Shown piece by piece: positions 35,101 to 44,583 of a stretch of DNA of 64,000 bases. Both the position numbers and the translations under genes were made by a program. A model generated the notes under the pieces. The model had not been told where the DNA came from and did not search any database. It saw only the letters and a program-made list of their open reading frames with translations. Within the stretch, counting starts at the first letter, position 1, and each line of letters starts with the position of its first letter. Source of the stretch: a virus; the IMG/VR virus record IMGVR_UViG_3300034121_001409, positions 1-64,000 of that record; one strand, 5' to 3'.

Positions 35101-36937
35101 GTGCTATCAAATGGCTTCCAACACGAAGCATAAAAGTTTTACCCTTTGGTACATTCTTTATTTCAAATGTACTGTATACTTTTTTATCGTTAGCTGCATC
35201 AAGCCATTGTTGGTGAGAGTCTTTATCGTTTATTTTATAGACATTTGTCTCAGAACCGGCTATTGTATCCATAGCGGCTTGTTGTATAGAAATATCATAA
35301 TATTCTGTACCAGCTAAATAAACAGTAAAACCACCCATCGGGATAACCTGTTTATGTGCCTTACAAGAATCTTTATCATACCTGTTTCCTATATCCCTAT
35401 TGCAAGAGCCAAAATAAAACTCCTCTCCATTGTCAGACCACACAGGCTGATAGTTAAATTTTGTACTATCACCTGAAACTTGGATTCTTTGTTTATGAAA
35501 ATTTCTGATTCTTATCTTTCCTTTGATTGTAACCGTCTCTTTTATGCACTCAACTATAGGTTCATAGCTCACATTAACCTTAGCATCCACACAGTCGATA
35601 TTATTATAATTCTCTAAGCAGGTTGCTGTGTAATTCCTGTCATCGACTACGGTTTCACATAATGCTTTTATTGGAACATAATTATGTGGTCTGTATGCAT
35701 CATCGTCATCTATAACAGGATAAGAACCGTCATTTTTAAACACAAATTTCTGAGCAGGAAACGTAAGGTCACAAACCTCTATCTTCTCTATGCTTTTAAA
35801 TTTACCTGAATTACCCTCCCTGAACAGTATTTCAACGTATTTGATATCAGACAGGTATTTCTCTGTCTGTAAAATTGAGTCGCTAAAATCTATCTCTATG
35901 GCGTTTGAAGAAAAGATATTCTGACCACATTTTTGTGGTTGTGCCACTACAGCAGAAAACGGACTTGTTGTTGTCTTCTGTGAATCCCAATAAATATACC
36001 GAACAGAAAATTGAAAATACTTACCCTGTATGTAATTAAACTCAAAATCCGGTGCTGCTTTTAATACTGCATTAGGAGCGTATAAAGGTGGTCTCTTCTC
36101 AAGGTTTATTGCAAATTCATCCCAATTCTTGTGATACCTGTTTGCCGGTAAATTAAAAAATGTTTCACCATTCGTTGCTGTAATTTCTATCCACTTATCT
36201 CCTTCTTCGTAGAACTCTATTTCTAATTTACAACCACCACAATCATCTGCCTTTAAATAACTCGCCAATACTGCATTGTTATTTATTGCATTTTCTAATC
36301 TGAGATATAAATTTTGTTTATCGTTTATTTTCCTGTCTAAATCAAGCGGCAGCAATGTTTGTGTTGTCACCTGTACTCCATTATTATAAACCTTAACCGT
36401 ATAATAAGTTCCTGCTTTATTAAAATCAGCAGAAGAAGCTATGATATTAAACGACACTTTTTTATTAAACAGGTACGCTCTTTTTTTATCAATATACCTG
36501 AGTGGATTTCCCACTATCGTATCACCACTTTCTTTTCCATCTGTCCACTGAAGTATAACACCGTCAATTAATGACGGATGTGTTATCATCCAATCCTTGT
36601 TGAATTTAAAATCCCCAACCAATAACTCTACGATATCATTCTGCTCTGAACGATATGTCAATATCCGGTGTTTACCCAAACTGTTCCAAACAAAAAAATC
36701 TACACTCTTATTTACTTTATCTTCGATTCTTCCTATCGTGATATTATCACCCTGTGGAAGCTGATAAGGAACTAAAACATTTCCCATTACATTAACAGCA
36801 CCACCCCAATTCCCATTAGTAGTTCTTGTGTTGCGCATATTCAATGCATACCGGTAATCACCTTCCGGTATATCATTCAAATGGGTATCAAAATTGACAC
36901 CCCCTGAGAAAATTATATTTTGATTTACTCTTGGCAT
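32147..36937 (-). CDS. Large tail-nozzle/muzzle-like structural protein (1596 aa)
   Basis: A beta-rich protein that begins MPRVNQNIIFSGGVNFDTHL, with EGDYRYALNMRN shortly after. That kind of opening is common in nozzle (T7 gp12-like) proteins of short-tailed Bacteroidota phages. Around residues 815-870, TIVDQNGDPLTGIGVVSS is a carboxypeptidase-regulatory-like Ig fold, and several cysteine pairs occur (DDCGGCKLE). It follows the connector-like genes and precedes the internal-type proteins. Function by position and general resemblance: distal part of the tail tube. Confidence 0.6.
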   Translation of the reverse strand: MPRVNQNIIFSGGVNFDTHLNDIPEGDYRYALNMRNTRTTNGNWGGAVNVMGNVLVPYQLPQGDNITIGRIEDKVNKSVDFFVWNSLGKHRILTYRSEQNDIVELLVGDFKFNKDWMITHPSLIDGVILQWTDGKESGDTIVGNPLRYIDKKRAYLFNKKVSFNIIASSADFNKAGTYYTVKVYNNGVQVTTQTLLPLDLDRKINDKQNLYLRLENAINNNAVLASYLKADDCGGCKLEIEFYEEGDKWIEITATNGETFFNLPANRYHKNWDEFAINLEKRPPLYAPNAVLKAAPDFEFNYIQGKYFQFSVRYIYWDSQKTTTSPFSAVVAQPQKCGQNIFSSNAIEIDFSDSILQTEKYLSDIKYVEILFREGNSGKFKSIEKIEVCDLTFPAQKFVFKNDGSYPVIDDDDAYRPHNYVPIKALCETVVDDRNYTATCLENYNNIDCVDAKVNVSYEPIVECIKETVTIKGKIRIRNFHKQRIQVSGDSTKFNYQPVWSDNGEEFYFGSCNRDIGNRYDKDSCKAHKQVIPMGGFTVYLAGTEYYDISIQQAAMDTIAGSETNVYKINDKDSHQQWLDAANDKKVYSTFEIKNVPKGKTFMLRVGSHLIAPDDRYGSIYNINNGIAWQRTSSYLNRMAEQDITEVQINTGTAVNGVIEVPDFLEIMDFTTNAIGNDFGAALYVIDAVTSHNGDIEDLKSGQSIECADVVVRNFNDSGVIGAKSLVSSPNNKADHNGFYFYSIGDVGLANALDAKFRVTTGGKSIKWSDEAFYKGNLGALYSGSLSSVITAELSSGSIDDFIVYNRTPSVSDFRRTFIQGTIVDQNGDPLTGIGVVSSRCGRIAYTDRFGVFRLMVYTIDSSLYRGDIVMLISKDDCCPKFFSNLTVYIINQFGEGVGKYNAENPFVINRVFEGIINTPKGAIWKHRNNVHLGIKYYEDYAKSTKVQTSDSLKTYIPFWTEDNGNKGLPVVSWEINHLPPPMAVMYQIVRIKNPIYNKYQQFIINEARYIKSFGTGGAAIQETSFEGGDATEIYISLQSLVDYGKDNSSSVLTWEFQKEDRVTLMKDEKGVWFDKYYDVRVENDRTDTLFDSTYLVIKNDSTLPKLQKGVTIEAWNPKSESTQDIFYEITECYPIVNGKHGAGYNGQTQTDSQPAKGVLKFGDSYFVNRKMPIVVYDESTPPEPPPIDTKETLSGIYESEYMHENNADSRVQSIGRFDVEDKDYKQAVYNRTRFSGRYIAQTNINELNRFMSSDYVKDANGTEIDKTFGYVMFLGYTANVLLAVCKFKTVPIYINATQTYEVDGSGSTLMKSSRIANLALPIKEDRGTQNPESVVIENGELYAWDVSKGVYWRYQYSGIFDISDYDANTYWSSVAKQLASSADKRVIASYDRANDEMIVTIPALTETISFNNTFRGEMRKNRWMTFYSYIPDTMSPVHRSFVSFRDGALWVHDKNPNRGSFYGALNPCGIDAVVNISPTSKKDFMHIREIGNALFIAPDKGIVVSGQEGSILQYSQLNAAHFVQEEGDWRADFLRNMNDRNFSDIADVQQRETTALLRGEILKGNTMLIRLRNFEQKEVILYSINVELTDSQTTK

Positions 36938-36938
36938 A

Positions 36939-37715
36939 TTACCTCTTAATTCCTAAATGCTTGTATCCTGATATTGCAGCCTCCCATTCTTCCGGTGTCA
37001 TTTTATTATACAGCCGGACTAAAGCCTGTTCTTCTGATTCTGATTTCGATGTGTTCCACTGTTTCAATCTTGCATCACCAAACTTTGCCTGTACTGCATA
37101 ATCCAACATCTCCCAGCACTCAAGCGGAACAACGATGCCTCCATTAATTTTCTGCATAGAAGATTTGTATGTCAATACAATCTCGCTATCCGGTTCAATG
37201 TTTGATTTTGGGTCAAACACTATCCTATCTTTATCATACTCAAACTTAAACCATCCTACTCTTGTTTGGTATGGTCTTGATGTGTAATTCGTGTACTCTA
37301 ACGGTTGCTGATTGTTTCCATAATAATTAGGGAAGCTACAGAACGAACAGGAAGAATATCCGGTAGAAGGATTGCCAAAGTCCACAGAATGCTCTGTAGG
37401 TGCTTCAGGAGGGCAAGAACAGGCTGCATCGGCACTTGGTGTACATAATTCATCATTGTAATAAAAAGCCGCTATATGACCATTTATACACACTCCGACC
37501 TTTATTGGTTTCACGCAATCATTCGGAAGCATTGCTGTATAGTTATTAGACACCCTTAAATTTGTAGAACGGTAATAAGGGCTGTCATGGAAAATATTAA
37601 ATCTCTCCAATTTTTTGACAACAACTTTCATCACATCAACATATCTTTTATGTTGGTGGTCACCTATAGATTCACAAAGGTCATTAACGGTTATATCTAA
37701 AGCCCTGTATCTCAT
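36939..37715 (-). CDS. Tail ring/connector-like protein with Cys-rich insertion (258 aa)
   Basis: A helical N-terminus (RALDITVNDLCESIGDHQ) and C-terminal helices (CWEMLDYAVQAKFGDARL, KMTPEEWEAAI) flank a beta region, an arrangement seen in tail-tube or ring proteins of short-tailed phages. Residues 91-126 form an insertion with five cysteines (C91, C99, C101, C123, C126) including ACSCPP and CSFC, a possible metal site. It overlaps the next connector-like gene by four bases. Confidence 0.55.
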   Translation of the reverse strand: MRYRALDITVNDLCESIGDHQHKRYVDVMKVVVKKLERFNIFHDSPYYRSTNLRVSNNYTAMLPNDCVKPIKVGVCINGHIAAFYYNDELCTPSADAACSCPPEAPTEHSVDFGNPSTGYSSCSFCSFPNYYGNNQQPLEYTNYTSRPYQTRVGWFKFEYDKDRIVFDPKSNIEPDSEIVLTYKSSMQKINGGIVVPLECWEMLDYAVQAKFGDARLKQWNTSKSESEEQALVRLYNKMTPEEWEAAISGYKHLGIKR

Positions 37716-38347
37716 TGTTGATTTTTATCTTTACTAAAATCTACTAATTTATCGTCTGTTTTTAAATCCTGCCCTGCAAACCAATTGTATGTATTGGCAA
37801 TAACCTTCTCTTCAAAACCTAAAGGAACCGGAACTTCATCTTCATCACTCAGGTCTGTAAATGATGATATCATCATAACCAAAACAGAAGTTACAACAGG
37901 AGATAAATTTTTAAAATAAGCCTTGTATCCTTCTATCCAATAAAATGTTGTTCTTCCAATAATATCATCATACCCACGTAATTTCATTCTATTGTTTGTG
38001 TAGTAAAACTCCACATCATCACCCTGCATTGGAAGTATTCCATTAACTCCCATACTCTCTAATAAACTTATAGGCTTAGCCGGAAAATCAATGTACTTTA
38101 AATTTCTGTTTACATTTCTCTTTACTTCCACATCTTCATACGTTGATATGAATTGGTCAGGAAGTAGTGATGAAATATTCAACATATCTTTTACAGAAAG
38201 GTTGGTGAAATAATTCTCCCTGATGGTTGTATTAATAGCAGCTGGAAGGTAAGCTCTTATGTCTACCCTTTTGACATCACGCTCCAATCCCAAGCGACCT
38301 GCGAGGATTTTCTGATATACCAATTCTACTATTACACCTACTTTCAT
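37712..38347 (-). CDS. Head-tail connector/ring-like protein (211 aa)
   Basis: Starts MKVGVIVELVYQKILAGRL, with RAYLPAAINTTIRE in the first 50 residues (the helical base typical of adaptor proteins), then a beta-domain (DVEFYYTNNRMKLRGYDD) and a C-terminal helix (KVIANTYNWFAGQ). It belongs to a set of three similarly sized genes with 1-4 base overlaps between capsid and nozzle, so it is interpreted as a ring of the short tail. No motif proves this. Confidence 0.55.
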   Translation of the reverse strand: MKVGVIVELVYQKILAGRLGLERDVKRVDIRAYLPAAINTTIRENYFTNLSVKDMLNISSLLPDQFISTYEDVEVKRNVNRNLKYIDFPAKPISLLESMGVNGILPMQGDDVEFYYTNNRMKLRGYDDIIGRTTFYWIEGYKAYFKNLSPVVTSVLVMMISSFTDLSDEDEVPVPLGFEEKVIANTYNWFAGQDLKTDDKLVDFSKDKNQQ

Positions 38348-39024
38348 TATTTGCTAATTTGCATTTTTTGCATTGCGAAATTCAACAACTCACTATCTCT
38401 TATACTCACACCTTTGTGAAATAAAACAAGGTCAATAATATCTGTTGTTTCTTGCTCGTTCCACATTAAATCTACTGAAGATGGGTCATAAACTTCTACT
38501 TGATTATTAAAATCTATAGTTGTTTTATATTCACCGTAAGTCGGGTTAATCAGATATTTAAAAAGAACGCTTCCTGTTAAGGTATTAGGTCTGATTCTTA
38601 TTCTGTCAGACAACTGAGTCCAATATAATAATCCATTCTCTAATGACGGCTTTCTGATAGCAGAAACCATAGTATCCCTCTCCTCATTTGTTTGCAGTTT
38701 ATCCATTAATATTTCAGCAGATATAGGTTCCTTGCACTCGGGTGATGATTTGGTGTACTTATACACCATCTCTAATGGATGTCTGTACTTTAATGGATAC
38801 TGAATAAACCCATCAAATATAGGAAGCTCAACCTCTCTGACGAATGGATTTAATGCATCAGAAATCTTTTGAGTCTCCTCAAATTTTTTATACAGAAATT
38901 CCATGAACATATTTTCACTGTCCTTTAAATCTCCGTTAAAATCCTCTGTGGTAGAATATCCGGCTTGATTCTTTCTTGACAGGGTTTTATTAACCCTATC
39001 GTGTATGTATTTTACTAATACCAT
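38347..39024 (-). CDS. Head-tail connector/ring-like protein (225 aa)
   Basis: N-terminal helices (FMEFLYKKFEETQKISDAL) lead into a beta domain with aromatic-rich strands (DGFIQYPLKYRHPLEMVYKY; LLYWTQLSDRIRIRP) and a final helix (SELLNFAMQKMQIS). It overlaps both neighbours by one base. Size, layout and location between capsid and nozzle genes suggest a head-completion or ring protein. Confidence 0.55.
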   Translation of the reverse strand: MVLVKYIHDRVNKTLSRKNQAGYSTTEDFNGDLKDSENMFMEFLYKKFEETQKISDALNPFVREVELPIFDGFIQYPLKYRHPLEMVYKYTKSSPECKEPISAEILMDKLQTNEERDTMVSAIRKPSLENGLLYWTQLSDRIRIRPNTLTGSVLFKYLINPTYGEYKTTIDFNNQVEVYDPSSVDLMWNEQETTDIIDLVLFHKGVSIRDSELLNFAMQKMQISK

Positions 39025-41636
39025 TATATCTCATCAATTGTGAATGTAGTGGCTAATCCTGTTTGTGAACCCGAAGCTGCGTTAATTGGTCTTGGTATAT
39101 TACCTGTTATATTTGCAAGGTGTATATTTCCAAGAGCATCTTCAAATGATATCGTAAATGTTATTGTTCTAACCGGTGTCGGGTTTGAATCATCTAATGC
39201 ATCTATCATACTACCAGCAACAACACCGCCTAACAACTGATTATAATACAACACTTCCTCAAATCGTGCAGGTGAATAATTCACAAACAACATTCTGTTA
39301 GCAGGTGCTGCATCTTCTACATATATACTAACTGATACAATTCTTGGGTCTACAATATCTGCACCATAAGTCTCAAGATGTAACATCCAAAACAACTTAG
39401 TTCCGTCTGCTATATCCATAAAATCCCATGTGGTTCCTGCGAAATCTGCATCAAGAACAACCGGAGTACAACAAGCGTCAACTCTGTCTGTTAAGTTTGA
39501 AATCAATGTATTTTGTGTTGTGTTCTGTGACAACAAATAAGCAACATTGTTTGCCAACTCAGTAAGACCTAAAGCATTGAACTCACAAACCTTATCTAAC
39601 AACCACTGTACAACATCAGACTCTACAGGGTCAGGAGGTAAATCATCTGCGGCACAAGAGGTATCAATGCCTCCCATGAATCCTTCATTTGCATTTGTAT
39701 CCAATCTAAGGTTAGTGTCAGGTTCATATACCTCAATAGCACAAGCCTCTCCTGTAGATGTTTCAGAATAAACCCACATTACAACTCTTATTGTAAACTC
39801 TACTCCTGTATACTCATAAGGAATAGTAACAACAGTAGGTGGTGTTGGTGAGTTTTCTCCGGCAACAGGAGACATTGACAGCAAAGTGTTTCCATCAGCG
39901 TCAAGGATAGATATATAATAAGAAACAGATGTTGGTACATTTGTTCCATAATTGGTTTGATTTGCAAGTGAAATAACCGGATTGTTTTCATCGTTTATGT
40001 AACCTGACATTGTGTACAATGCATTAACAATACCACAAGCCACAGGAGTTATTGGATTTACAATAATAGTTACTGTTGCTGTGGATGTCTGACCATAAGC
40101 ATCTTCTAATGTATACTCTATAATTTCTGTACCATTCCAACCCTCGTTTGGTGTGTAAGTTAAAATACCACCGGCTTCCACATTAGCATTTCCATTTGTC
40201 GGTGCGCCTGTTATTGTTACAGTTGTAGCCGAAGGCTGTACATCATTTTGGAAAATATCGTAAATTAATTGTGTATCCTGATTTATAGAAGAGTAATCAT
40301 TTCTCGCTAATGGTGGAGGTGGTACTTCACAGGCATTGTTTATCAACTCCTGTATAACATCTTTTGCAGTTACTATACCTGAACCAAGACCCAAGCAACT
40401 TAAATCTAAACCTTCGAATGCTTCGTTTAATATTTCGTCTGCATTAGCTGCTAATACATAGGTTGTAATATTAGGGGAAGAAGTTACCGCAGTAACTGTA
40501 ATTGTTCCATCGTTGTTTGCCACCCTAACATCACGAAGCGCATTTAATAAATCTAAGAAATTTTGTGATAAAGATACAGTATATGTTGTATTATCTCCAT
40601 CTACCGCAGGAGTTACAACAATAGGATAAGAACCTGATATTGCTACATTATTTCCGGTAGGTGCTATTGCTTCTATCAACACAGGACTATCTGTGCTTCC
40701 ACATCCACAATCACAATCCAACATATCCTTTAGTACGTTATAATGTTTCACAACATTAGTTTTATTGCCACAAGAACGTGCAACTTCCATAGATATATAC
40801 TCAGTTTGAATAAGCTCTATCCGGTCAAGTAAATCTATATTATTTGACAATCCACCTTGTCTGCTTCCTTGTTTTTTAATTTGGTCGAACTCCTTTGTAA
40901 TGCATTTATATAAAGAACATAAATTCACATCACAAGTAGCTTCAGCAGTTGTATATACATACACATATTCAACTATAGTAAAATTCATATCGCCTTCTAT
41001 CACCGGATGTTCCACCACAGCAGATAATGTAGCCTCCCAAACTCCTGTCCATAATGCATCAGAGATTATAGCTGAAGATAATACTGTTTTATAATTTGAT
41101 GCTGCGGTTCCATTGCTATATCTTGAACCCAATGGAGGTCTTAATGTTATTTCTCTGTCTAAAACACTTCCACTTGCATATTTTGTTGTATCTTTTGCTA
41201 CAGCTAATGCAGAATCACAATTGATTTCTAATTTTAAAGAACCTTCGGTTTTGCAATCACAATTACTATCACAAACTAATACAGAAACTTCTATACTTTC
41301 ATAAATTATACCTGTGTCATCATTTTTTACATGGTACGATATTTTATATATACCGTTAAGTATTGCTCCCAAGCTATCCAATGGGATATTTAATTCATCA
41401 AACTCCAATGATGTACTTTGAACAATATCAGGAGTACCAAAATTTCCCTGATGCAAAACAACACCTGTAGGTGATTTCACAATAAAATAACCCGACATAT
41501 CTGCTAATGTATATCCGGTATAATCTACTTCATCTTTTAGTGTAATTGTTCTAAAATTCGTGTTAGGTGTACCATCTACATTTTTGTGTGCAAGGTCAAA
41601 GACACCACTGAATTTTATATTATTATTAGTGAGCAT
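39024..41636 (-). CDS. Multi-domain virion protein with cadherin-like/Ig domain (870 aa)
   Basis: Beta-rich throughout. Residues about 442-535 (NDYSSINQDTQLIYDIFQND, then GGILTYTPNEGWNG and IEYTLEDAYGQTSTA) form a cadherin-like tandem domain as in bacterial adhesins. The N-terminal third has cysteine clusters (CDSNCDC near 117 and CDCGCGS near 305). Tail or head decoration that sticks to glycans is a plausible role. The start at 41636 is 15 bases from a TAACTTTG box, immediately downstream of the terminator of the preceding gene. Confidence 0.6.
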   Translation of the reverse strand: MLTNNNIKFSGVFDLAHKNVDGTPNTNFRTITLKDEVDYTGYTLADMSGYFIVKSPTGVVLHQGNFGTPDIVQSTSLEFDELNIPLDSLGAILNGIYKISYHVKNDDTGIIYESIEVSVLVCDSNCDCKTEGSLKLEINCDSALAVAKDTTKYASGSVLDREITLRPPLGSRYSNGTAASNYKTVLSSAIISDALWTGVWEATLSAVVEHPVIEGDMNFTIVEYVYVYTTAEATCDVNLCSLYKCITKEFDQIKKQGSRQGGLSNNIDLLDRIELIQTEYISMEVARSCGNKTNVVKHYNVLKDMLDCDCGCGSTDSPVLIEAIAPTGNNVAISGSYPIVVTPAVDGDNTTYTVSLSQNFLDLLNALRDVRVANNDGTITVTAVTSSPNITTYVLAANADEILNEAFEGLDLSCLGLGSGIVTAKDVIQELINNACEVPPPPLARNDYSSINQDTQLIYDIFQNDVQPSATTVTITGAPTNGNANVEAGGILTYTPNEGWNGTEIIEYTLEDAYGQTSTATVTIIVNPITPVACGIVNALYTMSGYINDENNPVISLANQTNYGTNVPTSVSYYISILDADGNTLLSMSPVAGENSPTPPTVVTIPYEYTGVEFTIRVVMWVYSETSTGEACAIEVYEPDTNLRLDTNANEGFMGGIDTSCAADDLPPDPVESDVVQWLLDKVCEFNALGLTELANNVAYLLSQNTTQNTLISNLTDRVDACCTPVVLDADFAGTTWDFMDIADGTKLFWMLHLETYGADIVDPRIVSVSIYVEDAAPANRMLFVNYSPARFEEVLYYNQLLGGVVAGSMIDALDDSNPTPVRTITFTISFEDALGNIHLANITGNIPRPINAASGSQTGLATTFTIDEI

Positions 41637-41651
41637 TTTTTGTAATTTGAA

Positions 41652-41667
41652 ACAAAGTTAAATAAAA
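41652..41667 (-). promoter_or_regulatory. -7-type promoter box (class B) at the 870-aa gene
   Basis: TTTTATTTAACTTTGT on the minus strand contains a perfect TAnnTTTG (TAACTTTG, 41653-41660) but no TTG at 17-23 bp upstream, where the terminator hairpin sits. The identical 16 bases occur upstream of the gene at 63348. It may be an extended -7 promoter used after termination. Confidence 0.4.
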
Positions 41668-41692
41668 AGAGCCTATAATAAAATAGGCTCTT
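41660..41692 (-). terminator. Intrinsic terminator after the 393-aa structural gene
   Basis: On the minus strand AAGAGCCTAT pairs perfectly with ATAGGCTCTT over 10 bp around a 6-nt loop (41677-41682), followed by a T-rich run (TTTATTT). It lies 24 bases after the stop at 41717. Confidence 0.88.
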
Positions 41693-41716
41693 GCAATTAT
41701 ACTACTAACTGTTTAT

Positions 41717-42898
41717 TTATAGTTTGCTCAATATCTCCGGATTTGATTCGATTGCTTCTTTTGCAAGTGCAACCCAATCTTCTTTTGTCGCTTCAACAAG
41801 GTCTCCTCCGTTGTCTTTGGATATTTTCTTACCATCTTTATACAACTCCACAATACCTCTCATTGGGTTAAAACGGATAGATTTGTTGTTTATAAACTCT
41901 TCCACTTTCGCTTCGATTCCAACAGGTGTCAATGGCGTATTCGCTTCTTCCTTACCCTCTTCTTGCGGCTCTAATGTTTGTTTCTTTTTAGCAGAAACCT
42001 GTCCGGCAGTAATCGAGTTCTTGTTGTTATATTCGTTCTTTAAGAAATCATACGTTGATGGGCTTGATTTTAATGCAGAAGTTAACGCTGCTAAATCATC
42101 CTGACCTCTTCCGATATCAGCTACAGGGTCTCCCTTCTTGTCACCAAAGTTTATTCTCCACTCCCTTCTGCCTGAGAACTCCTTTACCTCTACCAATTTG
42201 GCTTCAACAAATTTCTGTGAATCTGCTTTTACATTTACATCTGAAGAGCTAAACTCAGCTACGAATTTATCTACATCCTCACGCACCCTTTTAGCCACCT
42301 CTGAGCGAACAATAGACTCGCTTAATACAAACGCCTGTTTTCTTCCTTTAGATTGCAAATAAGCCTGTAATTTCTCCAATGGTGCTTCTCTTAATACATG
42401 GGTCTCCCATTTATTAATCTTCAACATTGAATCCATATCTGAGTTTGCTATATTCTGTGGATTGAATAATTTATATCTTGGCGATGTTGTTTTATACAAA
42501 GAGTCTGCACAATCCGGATACATCAATAAATATGCAGCTAAATCAAGTTTGTTTTTTGGAACCAACTTGTTGCTTTTAATGAAAATTAATTCTTTGTTTT
42601 TTACAGGGCTGATATCCTGCTCCTGAAACCCACCACGATTAAATGATTTAATTTGAGTACAATAAGCATATGTTATTGTTGACTCCGGTGTGTTTACAGT
42701 AAACTTTGTTTCTAAAATCGTCTTATTTCTAAAGACTACCTTTTTTTGGAAGTGGTCTTTTTGACCATTCATTTTAAAGTCAAACCCACTACTGTGATGT
42801 TTGCTTATTGGGAAACCTAATGCTTTCTCGATTATGTCTTTTACTTCCGTTCCGGAAACTTCTTCCCAATTTCCAATACCTACTTTCTTAACTAACAT
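41717..42898 (-). CDS. Hypothetical structural protein (393 aa)
   Basis: Starts MLVKKVGIGNWEEVSGTEV. The N-terminal half contains beta strands and a helical block (LDLAAYLLMYPDCADSLY); the second half is charged and helical (VRSEVAKRVREDVDKFVAE) with a low-complexity linker (EPQEEGKEEANTPL) and a terminal lysine-rich block (VELYKDGKKISKD). It has its own terminator on each side, between the capsid protein and the 870-aa protein, which is the location of head-decoration or head-completion proteins. No family recognised. Confidence 0.5.
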   Translation of the reverse strand: MLVKKVGIGNWEEVSGTEVKDIIEKALGFPISKHHSSGFDFKMNGQKDHFQKKVVFRNKTILETKFTVNTPESTITYAYCTQIKSFNRGGFQEQDISPVKNKELIFIKSNKLVPKNKLDLAAYLLMYPDCADSLYKTTSPRYKLFNPQNIANSDMDSMLKINKWETHVLREAPLEKLQAYLQSKGRKQAFVLSESIVRSEVAKRVREDVDKFVAEFSSSDVNVKADSQKFVEAKLVEVKEFSGRREWRINFGDKKGDPVADIGRGQDDLAALTSALKSSPSTYDFLKNEYNNKNSITAGQVSAKKKQTLEPQEEGKEEANTPLTPVGIEAKVEEFINNKSIRFNPMRGIVELYKDGKKISKDNGGDLVEATKEDWVALAKEAIESNPEILSKL

Positions 42899-42919
42899 GA
42901 TTTTTAATTTATTTTCTTA

Positions 42920-42956
42920 AAAAATAAAAAGGCAGGGTAACACTTGCTACCCTGCT
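42920..42956 (-). terminator. Intrinsic terminator after the major capsid gene
   Basis: GCAGGGTA and TACCCTGC form an 8-bp GC-rich stem with an 8-nt loop (42932-42955), followed on the minus strand by a T-rich run (TTTTTATTTTT). It is 17 bases after the stop codon of the capsid gene. It would help give the capsid message a discrete 3' end. Confidence 0.88.
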
Positions 42957-42972
42957 TTTGTTTATTATTATA

Positions 42973-44583
42973 CTATACTGAAGAACTTGAAGTTTCAATA
43001 GCCGGATGTCCGAGAACGAACAAGTTGGCTGATGCAGCCCATCCTCCGAACTCACCTCTGAAGTGGATTCGTGATACGTCAAAGTCATCAGTTGGTTTTT
43101 TAACCAGCTGCTCTCCGGCACTACCTGTAGAGAAGATTTCCACCTCTCTTGTGTAAGAGCCTTTCTTAGCGTACACATATCCCCAATATGGCATCTCTGC
43201 TCCGTTGTATTCTGCTCCGAATTGCTCATTCATAGAGGCTGTAGTAGCCTGATTCTTGAACGTTCCGATTGGCATCAACAGGTACATATTTCTGTATGTA
43301 TAAGAAGCACCGCCTAACATTTCAGGGTCATCGAAAGAAGTCACATATTTAAAGTGATACTTTCTTGGAGATGGCATCAATGATACTGATTGGAAACCTA
43401 CAGCAACAGCTAATGCATTAGACTCATCCGGTGTTAAATTACCGTAGAGTTCGCCTGATACATATTTGTTTTCAGAATCAGTTCCTACATAATCTTTCAA
43501 CACTTCTCTCAGTTCCTGACCGAATGGCGCACCATATGTCCACGCATAGTTGTATGGAGCATTTTCTGCATCCAACAGGTCATTGGTTTGGTCAAAATCT
43601 GACATTCCAAATGCACCTACAGTGTATGGGTTAGTGTTACCGTTCTGAGCAACAAATGGATACAATCCCTGAGTTGTACGAACCGCAATGCCTTCTAAAT
43701 CCGGCTCTACTACAGAAGCATCGTTTTCGAAGTAGTTATCATTCAGAGTACCGAATGCAATCGCACCATCTCTTGACAGCTTCAATCTGCGTTCTGCTTC
43801 TTCTGCGCCTAACACTTCATAAGATACCATTTTTTGTCCATCGAACTCAAATGGGAACTCCTGAATCTGATATGCACGAACATAAGAAGAACCTGTCTTG
43901 CTGTCATCATCTTTAATGATTTGTAATTGATTCTTGTAGGTAGCCCATCTTGAGTTGATACCTCGTCTTTGCTTACTTCCTTCAGCATTGGCATTTGAGA
44001 TAACAGCTATAGTGTTTCCGGCTCCCTGTCCGACTCCACCTAACAAACTTATTAAATCCACACTTGCATCATTTGGCACACAAGTAATTTCCAATGTTCC
44101 CATTGGAGCCTGTGAGATACCTGTTACCCAAGCATTCACGAATGTTGTGTGATTAATTTGGAAGTGTAAAATATCCTTTGTACGAGCATAAGATGATTTG
44201 ATACCATTGCTTCCTGTATAAACAGTAGATGGGTCTAATTGGAAAGTGATAGCTGCGCCATCTCCACCTGCACCTGCGTATCCATCTTCTGATACAACCA
44301 ATGCCTGTACGGTACGGTCTTTTTCAAAGTGACCATACTCACCATTTTCTCCGGCTACTACCGGAATTTGAAAACCTAAATATTTGATTAAGTCAGCGAA
44401 GAAGAACTTATCTGTTCTTGGATGACGATTTACCGCATTTGGTAAATATACAGGTTTGAACATTTCTCTGTCGAAAGAAGAAATTAGCTGTGTGTTCCAC
44501 ACACCTGCGGATATTGCCGAAGGTTTTAAGTTAATTGGGGCTACTACCGGAGTGTCACCAATTTTGTATACGCTTACTGCCAT
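42973..44583 (-). CDS. Major capsid protein (536 aa)
   Basis: Position (after scaffold, before terminator), length and composition identify the capsid protein. It begins MAVSVYKIGDTPVVAPINLK, and contains long beta/alpha segments with TTFVNAWVTGISQAP, a stretch RGINSRWATYKNQLQIIKDD, and aromatic-rich C-terminal strands (GGWAASANLFVLGHPAIE). HK97-fold capsids of crAss-like phages have similar size. The A-rich leader (AACATAAAAAACAAACAAC) favours strong translation. The product is the most likely client of the adjacent chaperonin module. Confidence 0.8.
   Translation of the reverse strand: MAVSVYKIGDTPVVAPINLKPSAISAGVWNTQLISSFDREMFKPVYLPNAVNRHPRTDKFFFADLIKYLGFQIPVVAGENGEYGHFEKDRTVQALVVSEDGYAGAGGDGAAITFQLDPSTVYTGSNGIKSSYARTKDILHFQINHTTFVNAWVTGISQAPMGTLEITCVPNDASVDLISLLGGVGQGAGNTIAVISNANAEGSKQRRGINSRWATYKNQLQIIKDDDSKTGSSYVRAYQIQEFPFEFDGQKMVSYEVLGAEEAERRLKLSRDGAIAFGTLNDNYFENDASVVEPDLEGIAVRTTQGLYPFVAQNGNTNPYTVGAFGMSDFDQTNDLLDAENAPYNYAWTYGAPFGQELREVLKDYVGTDSENKYVSGELYGNLTPDESNALAVAVGFQSVSLMPSPRKYHFKYVTSFDDPEMLGGASYTYRNMYLLMPIGTFKNQATTASMNEQFGAEYNGAEMPYWGYVYAKKGSYTREVEIFSTGSAGEQLVKKPTDDFDVSRIHFRGEFGGWAASANLFVLGHPAIETSSSSV

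Noticed and set aside
42909-43229. Minus-strand 106-aa frame overlapping the capsid gene end
   Set aside because: Out-of-frame shadow that reads through the capsid terminator; the capsid frame is clearly the coding one.
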